A DNA stretch of 64,000 nt from Cylicocyclus nassatus (lineage: Eukaryota; Nematoda; Chromadorea; Rhabditida; Strongylidae): the NCBI GenBank assembly GCA_958299035.1, contig CATQJL010000223.1, forward strand, positions 52,744,302 through 52,808,301. The letters are read 5' to 3'. Both the position numbers and the translations under genes were made by a program. Of this stretch, positions 42,563-53,560 are shown in pieces (positions within the stretch are counted from its first letter, which is position 1; the number at the start of each line of letters is the position of its first letter). Below the pieces are notes generated by a model. That model was not told the origin of the DNA. It made no database searches and saw nothing but the letters and a program-made list of their open reading frames with translations.

Positions 42563-43908
42563 GTGGATTTCTTAATCGAAGATAACTTTCGGCCTTTTCC
42601 GGAATTATTCATAGTAGGACGATCGCTGGCCACTCCCACCTTCGACGGAAGTAGTTTGCTGATCATGAATCCTTCTTACTCCAACACTTTCCTCTATCAA
42701 GGGATGCACATCGCGTCAGCTACTCCTTTACCAGAAGCACTCGCCGAGGTCTATGGGATAAACAGCTTTAGGGGCATTCGATATTTCGAACCCGCAGCTC
42801 AAATATCCCAAGTAGACTTTCAGGTCGATTAACACTACCATATGTACCTCCAGAAACAGATTGTGAGAGTCGAATGCCGACATTCGCTCTTCCTAAAGTA
42901 GTAAATTGGTACGATGTGGTCACAGAAATAGATTTCTCTTCGTCCACTCTAACACCTAAGGATTTGGAAACACTAAAAGAGATCCTGAGAAAGCATACCA
43001 ACCATTCGTGGGCCCAGATGGTCGCTTGGACCATTACAATGGACCTACCAGACATCGGATAGACTTGATAAAGAATGATGAAATCCCGGCACGTAAGATC
43101 TACAGGGTGCCCCTTGAGAAGAGAGCGGAAATATAACGGCAAATTTTCCAAATGTTGGAGCACGGCATTATACGCGAGAGCAATTCTCCCTTTTGCGCCC
43201 CTATCATTCTAGTCCGAAAAAAGACTCCGCTAGCTGGCGATTTACCACTGACTTCCGAGGACTTAACGCCATCACTCGCTCACGACAATCTATCCTTCCC
43301 AACATCCAGGATAATTGTAGATTTATGTGCAACCAGTGTTTTTACACCTCGCTGGACTTTCAGCAGGGCTTCTTTCAGATCCCTTTGGAAGAAAAACATT
43401 GTGAAAGAACGGCGTTTGCGTGTTTTCTCGAAGCCTTTGGATTTATCCGTATGCCCATGGGTCTTAAGGGTGCCCCCGGCTACCTTTCAACGCATCATGG
43501 AAGACTTCAAGCGAATCCTGAAGGCGCGTGTATTCATCTATATAGATGATCTGATAATCACGTCTGAAACAGCTCAGGAGCACCTTCAAGATATCGATGA
43601 AGTCTTAGGGAAGATCGAACAGATAGGGATGAAGCTAAAGGCATCTAAGTGTGAGTTTGCCAGGGACAAAATCAGATTCTTGGGATTCGTCCTGAGTAAG
43701 GACGGGATCCAGCCCGATCCTGAAAAGACGAAGGCCATAGATAGATACCCGACGCCGACTAACGTGACCGAAGTTCGTGCTTTTATGGGAATGTGTTCGT
43801 TTTTCCGACGCTTCATACCTAGCTTCGCGAACATAGCAACGTCTAAAATCATCGCATACGCTAATAGGGCACTAAATTCCCATGAGTCTAGATATCCGGC
43901 TATCGAAT
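42563..43908 (+). pseudogene. Reverse transcriptase of E2
   Basis: Begins DFLIEDNFRPFPE and continues with the RT core in several frames: GIIRESNSPFCAPIIL, DFRGLNAITRSRQSIL, LDFQQGFFQIPL, MPMGLKGAP and YIDD (about 43540). Shifts near 42825, 43015, 43215, 43310 and 43475. It keeps the IEQIG residues missing in E1. Connection region up to 43908, then the B5 insertion. Confidence 0.82.
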
Positions 43909-43910
43909 TA

Positions 43911-44857
43911 TTAGGTTGTCCGGAAATTAATGCCCGTTTTGAATTTGAACCGCAATAAGTCATACACTTCTCACTTCTAAATAAATTGCAAAGTACCATT
44001 CGATAGAACAAAGCAAGCTCTACAAGAAGGCCATCTTGCTTTTGCGACAGCTCTCATCCACCTCGAGTTTCGAGCCAAAAACTAAAAAGACTCAGCAACC
44101 CGAAAAATCGGAAAAAATCGTAACTCAGATAAGAATCCTGCAAAAATTCTAACTTGCTCACGTAAACACTATCCACATAAGACATATATGTACGCTATTG
44201 CCGTATTTTTTCCTCTGTTAGAAGTCGAAAAAACGAAAATGTTCATGCTTTTGCCCAAGTGATGCTGTGTCGCCCCCACATAAGTAGATGTGTACTACAA
44301 ATCTGTAGAAGTACAAGCGTAAATTTTCAGTTCTCTACAAGCTTTAGTTCTCGAGAAATATCGAATATAGCGTTCATTAATCAGGTGGTCCAAACTAAAA
44401 TTGAAATTTCTCGAGAACTAAAGCTTGTAAAAAACTGAAAATCCACGTTAGTACTTCTACATATTTGTAGTATACATCTACTTATGTGGGGACGACACAG
44501 CATCACTTTTGCAAAGGTAAGAAAATTTTCGTTTTTTCGATTTCTCACAGAGGAAAAAATACGGCAATAGCGTTCATATATGACTTATGTGGATAGTGTT
44601 TACGTGAGCAAGTAAGAATTTTTGTAGGATTTTTGTGAGCGGAGTTACGATTTTTTTCGATTTTTCGGGTTGCTGAGTCTTTTTAGTTTTTGGCTCGAAA
44701 CTCGAGGTTGATGAGAGGTGTCGCAAAAGCAAGGTGGCCTTCTTGTAAAGCTTGCTTTGCTCTATCGAATGGTGCTTTGCAACCTATTTAGAAGTGAGAA
44801 GTGTATGACTTATTGCGGTTTAAATTCAAAACGGGCACTAATTTCCGGACAACCTAA
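43911..44857. mobile_element. Mariner-ended fold-back B5 (complete)
   Basis: TTAGGTTGTCCGGAAATTAA … TTTCCGGACAACCTAA, 947 bp, with TA on each side. Long near-perfect inverted halves around 44340-44410. Inserted between the RT and RNase H parts of E2, so the insertion site is clean. Confidence 0.9.
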
Positions 44858-45290
44858 TAATTGGGGCTAGTTTATGCAGTCCAGCAATTTCGGCCGTATA
44901 TTGACTGTGCCCGGTGTACCATGATTACAGATCATGCACATTTGAAAGCTCTTCTACATCTAAAGATCCTTGGTCGTCTCGCTAAGTACCAGCTTATTCT
45001 GCAAGAATACGATATCAATATCGTGTATCGGCCAGGGAAAAAGAATGTAATATGCGATGCGTTATCCAGGTATCCTCCATTCAACGCTGTAATTCCGACC
45101 CACTCCGTTGAAGACTCCATAATCTCCCTCAAGCAGGCGAAAAAGGAGCAGGATGAAGCGTTGTGGATCTCGGAATACAAACAAGCGTTGCGAGCGAATC
45201 CGCAGCCGGAACTGCAAAACTACATTCTTTTGGACGAAGTACAGAACTCCCACCAAACGTCACAAGAACTTCAATCAGTCCTTCCGGAAA
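44858..45290 (+). pseudogene. RNase H and connector of E2
   Basis: LGLVYAVQQFRPYIDCARC, TDHAHLKALLH and NVICDALSRYPP match the C-terminal RNase H part of E1. The first part of the domain is missing: the codons for ATDISGKAL are deleted at the RT end before B5. Confidence 0.78.
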
Positions 45291-46334
45291 ATACCCTATT
45301 GGGACATCGACTTATAGAAAAACTTCATGCCTCCCAGTTAGGAACTGCGCATTTGGGGATCAAAAAGACCTGTGCCGCGGTATCTAAGATCGCGACTTCA
45401 ATATGAACCATCAAATCACTTCATATGTCACCGCATGTAAACCTTGCCAGGTCCGAAAAGATCCCTCTAGATATCGGATTGCTGAACCTATGGCCTTATT
45501 TGAGGTCACTTCTCGGCCTTGCCGAAGGGTGGTTTCTGATCGTATAGGCCCCCTGCCTTTTACTCTAAAAGGAAATAAGTACATTATCGTTTTTGTGGAC
45601 TAGTTCTCGAAATTTATCGTAGCCGAACCTATTCCCGATCAAAAAGCACCTGCAACTACCTGTGATGTGTTTTTGCACCGATTTGTCGCCCGGTTTGGCC
45701 CACCGGAGCTATTAGTTACAGATCAAGGCGCTAATTACATGAGTGACGCATTTAAGAACACCTTGAAATTACTAGGAGTTAAACACAGGATCAGTACTCC
45801 ATATCATCACCAGTCCAATGGTTTGGTTGAGCGCGCAAACCGAACTCTTGAGGAACTGATAGCAATCGCCAGTTTACAATATAACGAACCTGGGATGATA
45901 TAATTTTTCTAGTCACTCATGCATATAACACCAGCGAGAACTCAGTCACACACACCATTTTTCTTAGTAAATGGTTAGAACCGAACAACCCATTTCGTTT
46001 GGCTCTGATTCTTCCAGCTCGGCGATATGTCGACGAAGGATTATACCGAAAAACTGACCTCGATTCTTAGAAATTGTGGAAGGATGCACACGAAAATTTA
46101 GCGTCTGCTCAGGTTGTTCAGAAACACCGATACGACCTTAGGCAGAGAGCAAATCCCAATGATTATCACGTCGGAGATTCCGTTCTAATACGAAAAGAAG
46201 TAAGATCAAAAATTTCTAAGCGGTTCGATGGAACTTTCGAAATAATAGATATCAATGCATCCAACATCACTATACGTGATGGCAAACGGATTCGCACGAT
46301 TCACATAAATCGCACGAAGCCGTTCCGTAAATAA
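45291..46334 (+). pseudogene. Integrase of E2
   Basis: HHCC part, then the core with SDRIGPLPF, TDQGANY and NGLVERANRT, and a C-terminal region ending HINRTKPFRK. Damage: a deletion at 45398, TAG at 45601, frameshifts near 45895-46070. Confidence 0.8.
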
Positions 46335-46483
46335 CCTGTTTTTATGTGTTTTTTGGGAATCGTAATTTTGCAATTATCTGTCATAACACTTTTTGATCCA
46401 CAGGTTTTTTTTTGTTTTGGGATCGAAATCCGTACAAAAAAATGAGCTCACAAAGAAAGACAGCAACAACAGATTAAGTGATA

Positions 46484-46921
46484 TCACTCCTCCGGAGGAG
46501 CGGAGGCCTCCGCGCGTTCAGGAGCGGACTCCTCGCGCGGAGCCCGCGGCTCCTCCCTAGCCTCAATAGCACTCGCAGCCGGCGACGTCTTCTTGTGATC
46601 GAGCCAGAAGAAAAAAAGAATGATCGCCAGTAACACCAATGCTGCGACCAAAAGAAAACCCCCATACTCTAGCCATTTCGGAAAAAATCATCTCACCTAG
46701 CCCAAAAGTGAAAACAAGAGTTTTACCCTTGGGCTCCGGCGACGTGTTACAGTTTTGTTTTTGCTTGCAGGTGTCGAAGGTAACAGACGCAAGTGTGGCA
46801 GCCATTGGGGAAACGCAGCACATGCCACTATCATGGCAACGAACAGAACAGAAGCTAAGGTCGACAAACATGCTGAAAAGGGAACCAATCCATCACCCGT
46901 CATGAAGAACAGTGTGATCAA
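46484..46921 (-). other. Antisense membrane-protein-like frames
   Basis: On the minus strand three overlapping frames read in order as: an N-terminal hydrophobic segment (STLASVLFVAMIVACAA), a Cys-bearing loop (FDTCKQKQNCN), and a second hydrophobic segment (FLLVAALVLLAIILFFFW) with an acidic, Pro-rich tail ending at 46484. Two single-base homopolymer changes would be needed to join them. I do not recognise a family. It may be a captured host gene or chance. Confidence 0.3.
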
Positions 46922-47059
46922 CTAACAAGTAATATAATAGAAGAAGACCAGAAGAAGAAAACCCCACCTGCTACCAAGGACCAAGCGACGAAACTGGCCA
47001 GCATATTTCGCAATTTCGACTTTAAGAAGCTATGTCGAAAAATCTTCGCGCTCGAGTAG
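46877..47059 (+). CDS. Small ORF downstream of integrase, E2
   Basis: 61 open codons without an ATG start in frame; ends KLASIFRNFDFKKLCRKIFALE-like before TAG. Basic and Pro/Lys-rich in the middle. Shares L-A-[AS]-I-F-R-[DN]-F with the E1 frame at 35388-35669. Confidence 0.3.
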   Translation, partial: KGNQSITRHEEQCDQLTSNIIEEDQKKKTPPATKDQATKLASIFRNFDFKKLCRKIFALE

Positions 47060-47308
47060 GGTCATCGATGACGTCATCAGCACTATTGTGACGTCACCAC
47101 AACGTTTCATGAATCCCATGTGCATTTGCTGCGTAATATTGTAGTTTTTTTTTAATATTATGTTAGTAATCCACCGTCCGTTCCAAGTTTTCTTTTCCTT
47201 TAAAGGTAAGCTTGACACCAGCTCTTATCATCTCACCTTTATGCATTGTCCCTATTCGTCAATCCTTCGTGGCATCAGCTCAGGGCCGGCCTTCTCCGAC
47301 GACGAGGA

Positions 47309-47862
47309 TGTAAGATTAGCACATCAACATATGGAAGAGGAGTGGCAGTATGCAGCAGATATGGATGCAATGGAGACAGGATCTATCGCTTTATGATGAT
47401 TGCAAATGCAACTGCCGAAATGCTCGAAAAGTACATCATCGAGCTCGACAGCCAAATTTAGATTTTAATTTGTCTAATGAGCCGTCTTGGATAATGCTGT
47501 ATTGTTTTTGTATTGTTTGGTTAAGGCCTTGCTATTGTTTAGTATTTATAAATAACCTTATTCTCTCTTTTTCCAAGGCCCCTTAAGGGTCTTTGATCTC
47601 TCTTATTCTTCCATGATGTAATAGCGTAGCACCCGTGTTGTGAATCTAGCTAACCAAGCTAACCAACCTTTTAAGATCTTTTCGGACGTAGCAAATTTAT
47701 GTCTCTTGGTGTTTTGGAGAATAAAGTAGATACTGGTCTTACTTGTGTCTTTGCGTCCGACTTGGGTAAACCGGAGTCGTGGCCCGGCCGAGGCTCCTTT
47801 AGTATTCGAACTTGCGTCCGCGAGTTGAGAAAAGGGCCGTCGGTCGGACACCAGCGCCATAA
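47309..47862 (+). repeat. E2 3' LTR
   Basis: TGTAAGATTAGC … after a purine-rich GACGACGAGGA. The end is inferred by comparison with the LTR at 54320-54803 (GCCGAGG…GAGACTGAAAAAAGGG region) and is uncertain by some bases. Gag sequence of E3 follows directly, without a PBS. Confidence 0.65.
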
Positions 47863-48345
47863 TCAGCAAGAGCGGCAACAGCAGCAGCAAGATCAATCTA
47901 GGCCGCGCGCAGACCTAGAACGCCCTATCTACCGGTCGTACAAAGTTTTGAATGACAGGATCGAGAAATTCTCTGGCATAGGGGATAGAACTTTTAAAGA
48001 GTTTTTGGAGGACTATGTAGGCACATCCTGACGCTAAAAGTCTGTTGCCTATGTTTTCAACGGGCTCCACCAAGCTCAAATATAATTCCATTGAAAACGA
48101 TTTAGTGCTGTAACTGGCGAAGAAGTGTAAGAACGAAGCCCTCCTAAGTAACGTACGTACGCGATGAGTTGCATAGTCTTAAGCAGGGGAAAGATTCTGG
48201 ACAGTTCGCGCGGAAAGTATTGGCGAAAGCTAAAATAGCGTATCAGGGCAGGATAAACGCATCATATCCCAATTAGCTATAGACATTTTCGTCAAGGGTC
48301 TTAGCCGGATGTACGGAAAGCTATCAGACGGTTACTAAAGAAGTC
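47863..48345 (+). pseudogene. gag fragment E3
   Basis: Gln-rich linker, then RPIYRSYKVLNDRIEKFSGIGDRTFKEF and, in shifting frames, KKCKNEALLSNV and FARKVLAKAKIAYQG. Several small deletions. Ends where sequence changes to leader type. Confidence 0.75.
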
Positions 48346-48507
48346 GTGTCTGTTTCCTCCTTTTTTCCTTCTTTTTTGTCCGTTCTCTCCTCTCTCAGAG
48401 TTGCCACTCGGCGCCAGAAATTGACTCTTAGGAACGGTAATCCACTCGTCCATAAACCTTCCAATGCATATCCAAGACAATCTTTATTTCAGCTATTCAA
48501 TAAGAGG

Positions 48508-48758
48508 TAAAGAGTCCAGAATTAGTGCAAGCGGCAACTCAAGAGGCGTCCACATCGTCGCCGCACTCGCACTCATTCCGCACCGGTGGGTTCCACAATG
48601 CTCCGATTTAGTCCGGCAGTGAGGAGGCAAGACAGGGCCCAGCACCGTCATTGTCGAGTCCGTCAGAATCTACCAACCACTGGCGGGAGGATCCTCATCG
48701 GGACAAACAAAGGAATGACCATTCAGCACCCGAACAGTCGACAAGCCGAGGCGGATAG
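48508..48758 (+). pseudogene. Leader ORF remnant
   Basis: Reads SFRTGGFHN, one TAG (about 48610), then SGSEEARQGP and NHWREDPHRD in the same frame. Matches the E1 leader ORF motifs FKTGGF and NPWRRERE. No ATG left. Confidence 0.55.
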
Positions 48759-48853
48759 CAGCTCGTCTATGTATTTCTGGTCGTTTTCTTTCTTTTTTTG
48801 GTGTAAACTGAATAAACATCTCTTCTCGTTTTGCGAATAAAGGTTTTTTTCCT

Positions 48854-49003
48854 TAGTGCATTGACGGTCGTCTGAGTTCTCAATCTCAGAAAAAATTGAT
48901 TTTTTGTGAAAAGGAAAGTAATTTGAAAGTATTTTATGTTTTACCTTTAGTATTCACCTCTGCAGGAGTAACCGCGTAACTGCATCAGCCGTCAGTGTGC
49001 TCT
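48854..49003. mobile_element. Small piggyBac-like element in leader, second copy
   Basis: TTAGTGCATTGACGGTCG … CCGTCAGTGTGCTCT, resembling the E1 insertion at 27620 in ends and place. Weak support. Confidence 0.35.
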
Positions 49004-49298
49004 GAACGAAAGGTCTTGTTTCCGAATAAAGATTTCTTCCCCTGGTGTCTGCCTTTCTTCCATAAAGATTTATGTCAGTGTTTAGTATTCTTTGTATGTG
49101 TAAAAATTTTCTTTTGGATGCAGTGAAAGGTATTCATCAGGTCGTTTAGTACCTCTGAAGCCCCCGGACCATGTAATGTAACAACGTCAAACTCAGCGCG
49201 GTCCCCTCAACTCTTTTTCACTTTTTGTAAAATCATTTAAGGGGATCACGCTGAGGGTAGAATTTGTACGAGAAAAAATCTTCTTTTCCTTTCCAGGT

Positions 49299-49839
49299 GG
49301 CACCGGTAACCAGGAGATCGAAATCGAAACAAAAAGCCGATTTTTCACTTAGCACTCCTGAGAGAGTCAGGAAAGAGATCCTCCAGCAACAACTCGGAGA
49401 ACTCGAAAAGCAACTCAAACAAGAATATATGAAGTCCCTTTAAATTTGAAGCAGAAATGGCCTAGAGTTATCAAGGCGGCTGCGAAGCTCAGCAAAACCA
49501 GCAAGATCAACAAGACCAACAACAGCGCGAGCTGCAGGATTCACCCAGATCTCGTGTAAATCCGGAGCATCCCATCTACGGTACTATAAAATCTTGAATG
49601 ACCGAATTGAGAAATTTTCCAGCATAGGGGATAGGACTTTGAAGAATTTTTGGAGAATTATGTAGACACGATAGAAAGATTCAATATCTCATATCCCAAC
49701 GCTGAAAGTATGCTACCTATGTTTCTAACGGGTTCCGCGAAGCTCAAATATAACTCCATAGATAGTGTTGCAACTGGCGAAGAAGTGCAAGAACGAAGCG
49801 GTCCTAAGTAACGTACGCGATGAGGTGCATGGTCTTAAG
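49299..49839 (+). pseudogene. gag fragment E4
   Basis: Starts after TTTCCTTTCCAG. RVRKEILQQQLGELEKQLKQEY, Gln-rich linker, RPIYG-type block, KKCKNEAVLSNVRDEVHGLK, then an abrupt switch to LTR sequence at 49840. Many frame changes. The rest of gag and all of pol are missing. Confidence 0.75.
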
Positions 49840-50391
49840 TGTAAGATAGGCGCACCGACAGATGGAAGAAGCATGGCAGAATGTGACATCGAATAATGAG
49901 TGCAGTGGATGCACAGTTTTATGAGCTTTTGTGATGTTTGTGTTTGCAAGTTGCAGAAGTACTCGGCACCGCCGAGCTTCAAGGATAATTTTAACTTCTA
50001 ATTTGCCTGATGTTGGAATATGCTGCATTATTTTGGTATTGTTTTGTTTTGTTCGGCTGAGGGCTTAGTATTGTTTCACAGACGTATAAATAATCTGGCC
50101 GTTTGGCCATTATCAGACCGGACGCTGGATCTACGTTTTAATTCACTCTTTTTTTCATAGTTCTTGTTCTTTGTTTAGAAACTCCTTATGAGTCTCAATC
50201 TCAATAAGGCCGCGTAGTATTCTTATCCTAGCACTTGAATAACCGTCATATCGTAATTTTTGGAGTTAGGGGGAAATAAAATGGTAATATCTGTGTGTGT
50301 GTTTCGAGCCAGATCATTCATTTAGTCCCGCCCTTAGACTGTTCTCGAACTCGCCACTGGACCAGGCAAGAGGAAAAGGGCGCGGCTAACA
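49840..50391 (+). repeat. LTR following gag fragment E4
   Basis: TGTAAGATAGGC … GGCGCGGCTAACA. Diverged from the LTRs at 47309 and 54320. Contains GGGGGAAATAAAATGG, a likely poly(A) signal. Joined to mid-gag on its left, so everything between was deleted. Confidence 0.75.
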
Positions 50392-50960
50392 TGGAGGTTC
50401 CAGTTCCCTATGAGAGAAAAACCACCCTGACCCCCTTTTTTTCTCGTGGTAAATTTCTGAGCTATACGTTATATTTCACTTTTATCCCCCCCCCCTCTCC
50501 CCTCCCCACTTTTTCGGCCGCGTGTCAAAAATATATGTATGTATAGTTTAGTAACCAATTTTGGAGAGTATCAAACTGCATGGCACAAAAATCCGGCCGA
50601 GTAGCGTAACGGCGCGGCCAAACAATTAAGTAGTTAAAGTAGTAGCTATTATTTTCTTTTGTATTATACCCCTTTTTTGTTTTCTAACCCCTCTTTCTCT
50701 CCTAGAACCTTTTCATTCTTGTAATTTTAGAAACTGAACAGCTAACGAATGATCCAGTCGTCCCTTCCCCCTCCCCTTTTTGTCTCTTTTTGTCTTGCTC
50801 GGAGAAAAAAGAATGCATCCAATTTTTTTGGTCTGAGGATAAGTTATCAAAATACCCTCCAATGCACATTAAAGATAGTCTTTACTTCAGTTATACAAAT
50901 GAAATGGTTACGAGCCCTGAAGCCTCTGAGCAATCATCTTAAGCAGCTCAGCGGCCCAAC
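50392..50960 (+). other. PBS and leader of E5
   Basis: TGGAGGTTCC at 50392 is the PBS. A C10 tract lies at 50486-50495. A splice-acceptor-like GATAGTCTTTACTTCAG (50872-50888) follows the conserved word CCAATGCACATTAAAG. No CCTGGCCAGG palindrome. Confidence 0.6.
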
Positions 50961-51137
50961 ATGGAGGAAGCGCCACGACCAGCGTTCCGCACGGGAGAGT
51001 TTCAACACGACCCCTGTGCAATTTCTAACTGCGAAAGCACGAGCGGCTCCGCCCCGGAAGAACTGCCTCAAGGCAACCCCTGGAGGCGGGCCCATCAGGA
51101 TCGCCAACTCAGCGGAAATGCGGAGAGGAAAGAATAA
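50961..51137 (+). CDS. Leader ORF of E5
   Basis: MEEAPRPAFRTGEFQHDP … NPWRRAHQDRQLSGNAE, 58 codons, open. Shares FRTG[GE]F and NPWRR with the E1 leader ORF. AATAAAG follows at 51191. A different overlapping frame (50749-51192) is longer but has no conserved motif. Confidence 0.5.
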   Translation: MEEAPRPAFRTGEFQHDPCAISNCESTSGSAPEELPQGNPWRRAHQDRQLSGNAERKE

Positions 51138-51522
51138 ACACGACAACAAGAAGCCACCGAAAGATCTTTTTTTTTCTGAATATAGTATATAATAAAGTTT
51201 TTTTCTTTTTCCTTACCGAAGCATGATGTTTTGCCCAGAAGATCTGGTCGCAGTCAAACTACGATTTGAAGAAAACAAGGGAAACTGCTCCGTGAACGGG
51301 CGAACAAATAAAACATTCTGTTTTCTTTGGTATGAAGAGTTTTCTTTCGGTGTTTCTTATTTTGCATAGAAACTTTCTTTTCTGTGTTCTCTCCCTGTTC
51401 TCTGAACAATGATTTTCTTTCTTGTGCATTGTAAGATAGTTCACTGGGTAAATCCATCATTGTTAAGGTGTTCCTCGAAAGCTGAGAATAAGATTAATAT
51501 AGACATTAAATGTATTTTTCAG

Positions 51523-51759
51523 CTGGTACCTATAATATAACCAGATCAAAAGCGAAACAGAAGGCCGAGTCTCTTATACAGCACTCCAGAGAAAATTAGG
51601 AAGAAAATCTTGCAAGAACAGCTACGAGAACTCGAGGAACAGCTTAAGCAAGAGTACATAGGCCTAAGTCCCTTCAAATTTGAAGCAGAAAGGGCCCAAA
51701 ATAGTCAAGGCGGATCTGGAGCTCAGCAAGGCCAACAGGACCAGCGACAAAATCAGCAA
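51523..51759 (+). pseudogene. gag of E5, first part
   Basis: After the acceptor TTTTTCAG: LVPIITRSKAKQ-like, then KILQEQLRELEEQLKQEY and a Gln-rich linker. Interrupted at 51760. Confidence 0.75.
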
Positions 51760-52620
51760 GGCCCGTAGTAAACCCCCATTCATCTCAGGTGACTTGAGAT
51801 TAGTCATTCAGAAGAACTTCTTCGGGTGACCTTAATCCCGCCCACATTCCCGTGTTTTAGGATAGTCAGTTCAACAGTCAGAAATGTCTAGTCAAGTGTC
51901 ACAGTCAGTTCACCAGAATGCCACTTATCCGATGTTGAATTTTCGGGTGATCCGAGAGAAATAGTGTGCTTAAGAGGAGCATCAGACAAATTTCCCGTAA
52001 GTTGGTCGTGAGTAACTTACGGGACAATCTAGCCGACGTATCATTGCGGTCCGAATTCACCGCGAAACTGCACGATTTCGGCGGCCTAAATGGGAGGGGA
52101 TCAATGAACAGCTGATTGCGGCGAGAAAAGCAAGAAAACAGGATTTCTTAGAGTTCTTCTTTTTTTCAGAGCTTGCTACGTTTCTCCTTCAAAAACTGAT
52201 AAAACAAGGATTTTTTGATTTTTTCATTTGCTTTATGGTCCAAAATTTTCGTTTTTCATGATATTCTCGCCAAAATATGATAAAATTGTTTTATCCCTTT
52301 ATTTGCTTGGCGATAGCCTTGATAGCGGTCGCCATCGATTTTTCTCGATAGCGGCCGCTATCAAAGATTGTCCGTGGTGGAGCAAAAGTTTACCACTAGC
52401 CGGCTCCGAACCATGGTTTTGCGCGTTGAAACCTATTCACTTAGCTGATCGACCAAACCTGCTCAAGGTGTTAAGTTTTTGGGGGCCCACAAGATTTCCA
52501 TGTCTAGAAAGCGATCAGCAAGCAAATCAATAGTTCACCGGATGCCGGGCTAATTCGTTCTACGTTCAACGTAGGTCCGCCCCCAGCCGAGTTGCGCTGA
52601 GAGGAGGTTTACTACGGGCC
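51760..52620. mobile_element. Harbinger-like element H3
   Basis: GGCCCGTAGTAAACC … GGTTTACTACGGGCC, about 861 bp, inside the Gln-rich linker of gag. Ends resemble H1/H2 (GGCCGGTAGTAATC). A clear target duplication was not seen. Interior has an inverted pair (GATAGCGG…CCGCTATC, 52322-52365) and no transposase. Confidence 0.72.
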
Positions 52621-53560
52621 AGAACCAACAACAGCGCGAGAGGCAAGATCCACCCAGACCTCGCGTAAATCCGGAGCACCCCATCTATCGCTCTTATAAA
52701 GTCTTGAATGACTAAATTAAGAAATTAAGAATTTTTGGAGGATTATGTAGACACGATAGAAAGAGTCGGTATCTCATATCCCGACGCTAAAAATCTGCTG
52801 CCTATGTTTTTGAAAATATAACTCCATCGAAAATGCCAATGGCTTGGGATGACCTAGTGTTACAACTGGCAAAGAAGTTTAAAAACGAAGCACTCCCAAG
52901 CAACGTACGCGATGAGCTGCATGGTCTTAGACACGGCAAAGATTCTGTTGGAGAGTTCGCGCGAAAAGTGTTGGCAAAAGCCAAAATAGCATATCAGGGG
53001 CAAGATAAGCGCATTATATCTCAATTAGCTATAGACGTTTTCGTCAAGGGTCTTAGGTCAGACATACGGAAAGCTATTAGACGATTACCAAAGAAGGAGG
53101 ACTATGACGATGTTGTGTCTAGCGCAGAAAAAGAGGCCAGAATTTTAGATCAGTAGCGAGCAGAAGAACATGACGCTTTGAGGGCTGTCAATTCCCTCAC
53201 AGTAAGCGATAAGCTCGAGAAAATGCAAGAACAACTCAACAACTTACCGTTAGCGAATTGACCTTTTAGATCTGATCCGGAGACATCTAGTCGCGGAACT
53301 CCAACCCCTCGGGGACGATTGAGAGGACAGCTACGCCCTGATCCATCGCTTATCTTTAGTACGAAAGGAAGTTCCCGACCTAGTAATCCTTTTCAAACAC
53401 GCGGTCTTTTCAGAAACCCCTTTTCGACACCTAGGGGCTATTTCGCGTATTCTCCGAGTTACTTTCCGTAACCGCAGCAATATTTTCTTCAAGAAATGGC
53501 TCAAGACCCCGGAGTTTATCCTCCGCAAAACTTTGATCCAGCGGTATATCCTCCGCGAGC
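52621..53560 (+). pseudogene. gag of E5, second part
   Basis: NQQQRERQDPPRPRVNPEHPIY-like linker, then a deletion, MAWDDLVLQLAKKFKNEALPSNV, the capsid part and an RG/Pro-rich tail (RGRLRGQLRPD). Stops at 53155 (TAG) and elsewhere. Much of this is nearly identical to E2 gag at 37040-37260. Confidence 0.78.

Larger units (their letters stand above)
36372..47862 (+). mobile_element. Cer1/Gypsy-like LTR retrotransposon E2
   Basis: Same layout as E1 but without its own 5' LTR or PBS: leader sequence just before gag abuts the E1 3' LTR at 36371/36372. Interrupted by a Harbinger-like element (38742-39756), a family A MITE (41858-42536) and a mariner-ended fold-back (43911-44857). Ends in an LTR at 47309-47862. 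Several frameshifts; older than E1. Confidence 0.85.
48346..49298 (+). other. Leader segment of a second E3-type copy
   Basis: Pyrimidine-rich stretch, splice-acceptor-like CAATCTTTATTTCAG (48489-48503), leader ORF remnant, AATAAAGG at 48837, then a piece with the small-element termini (48854-49003) and the run up to the gag acceptor. No LTR or PBS precedes it, so it was joined here by deletion or recombination. Confidence 0.6.
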
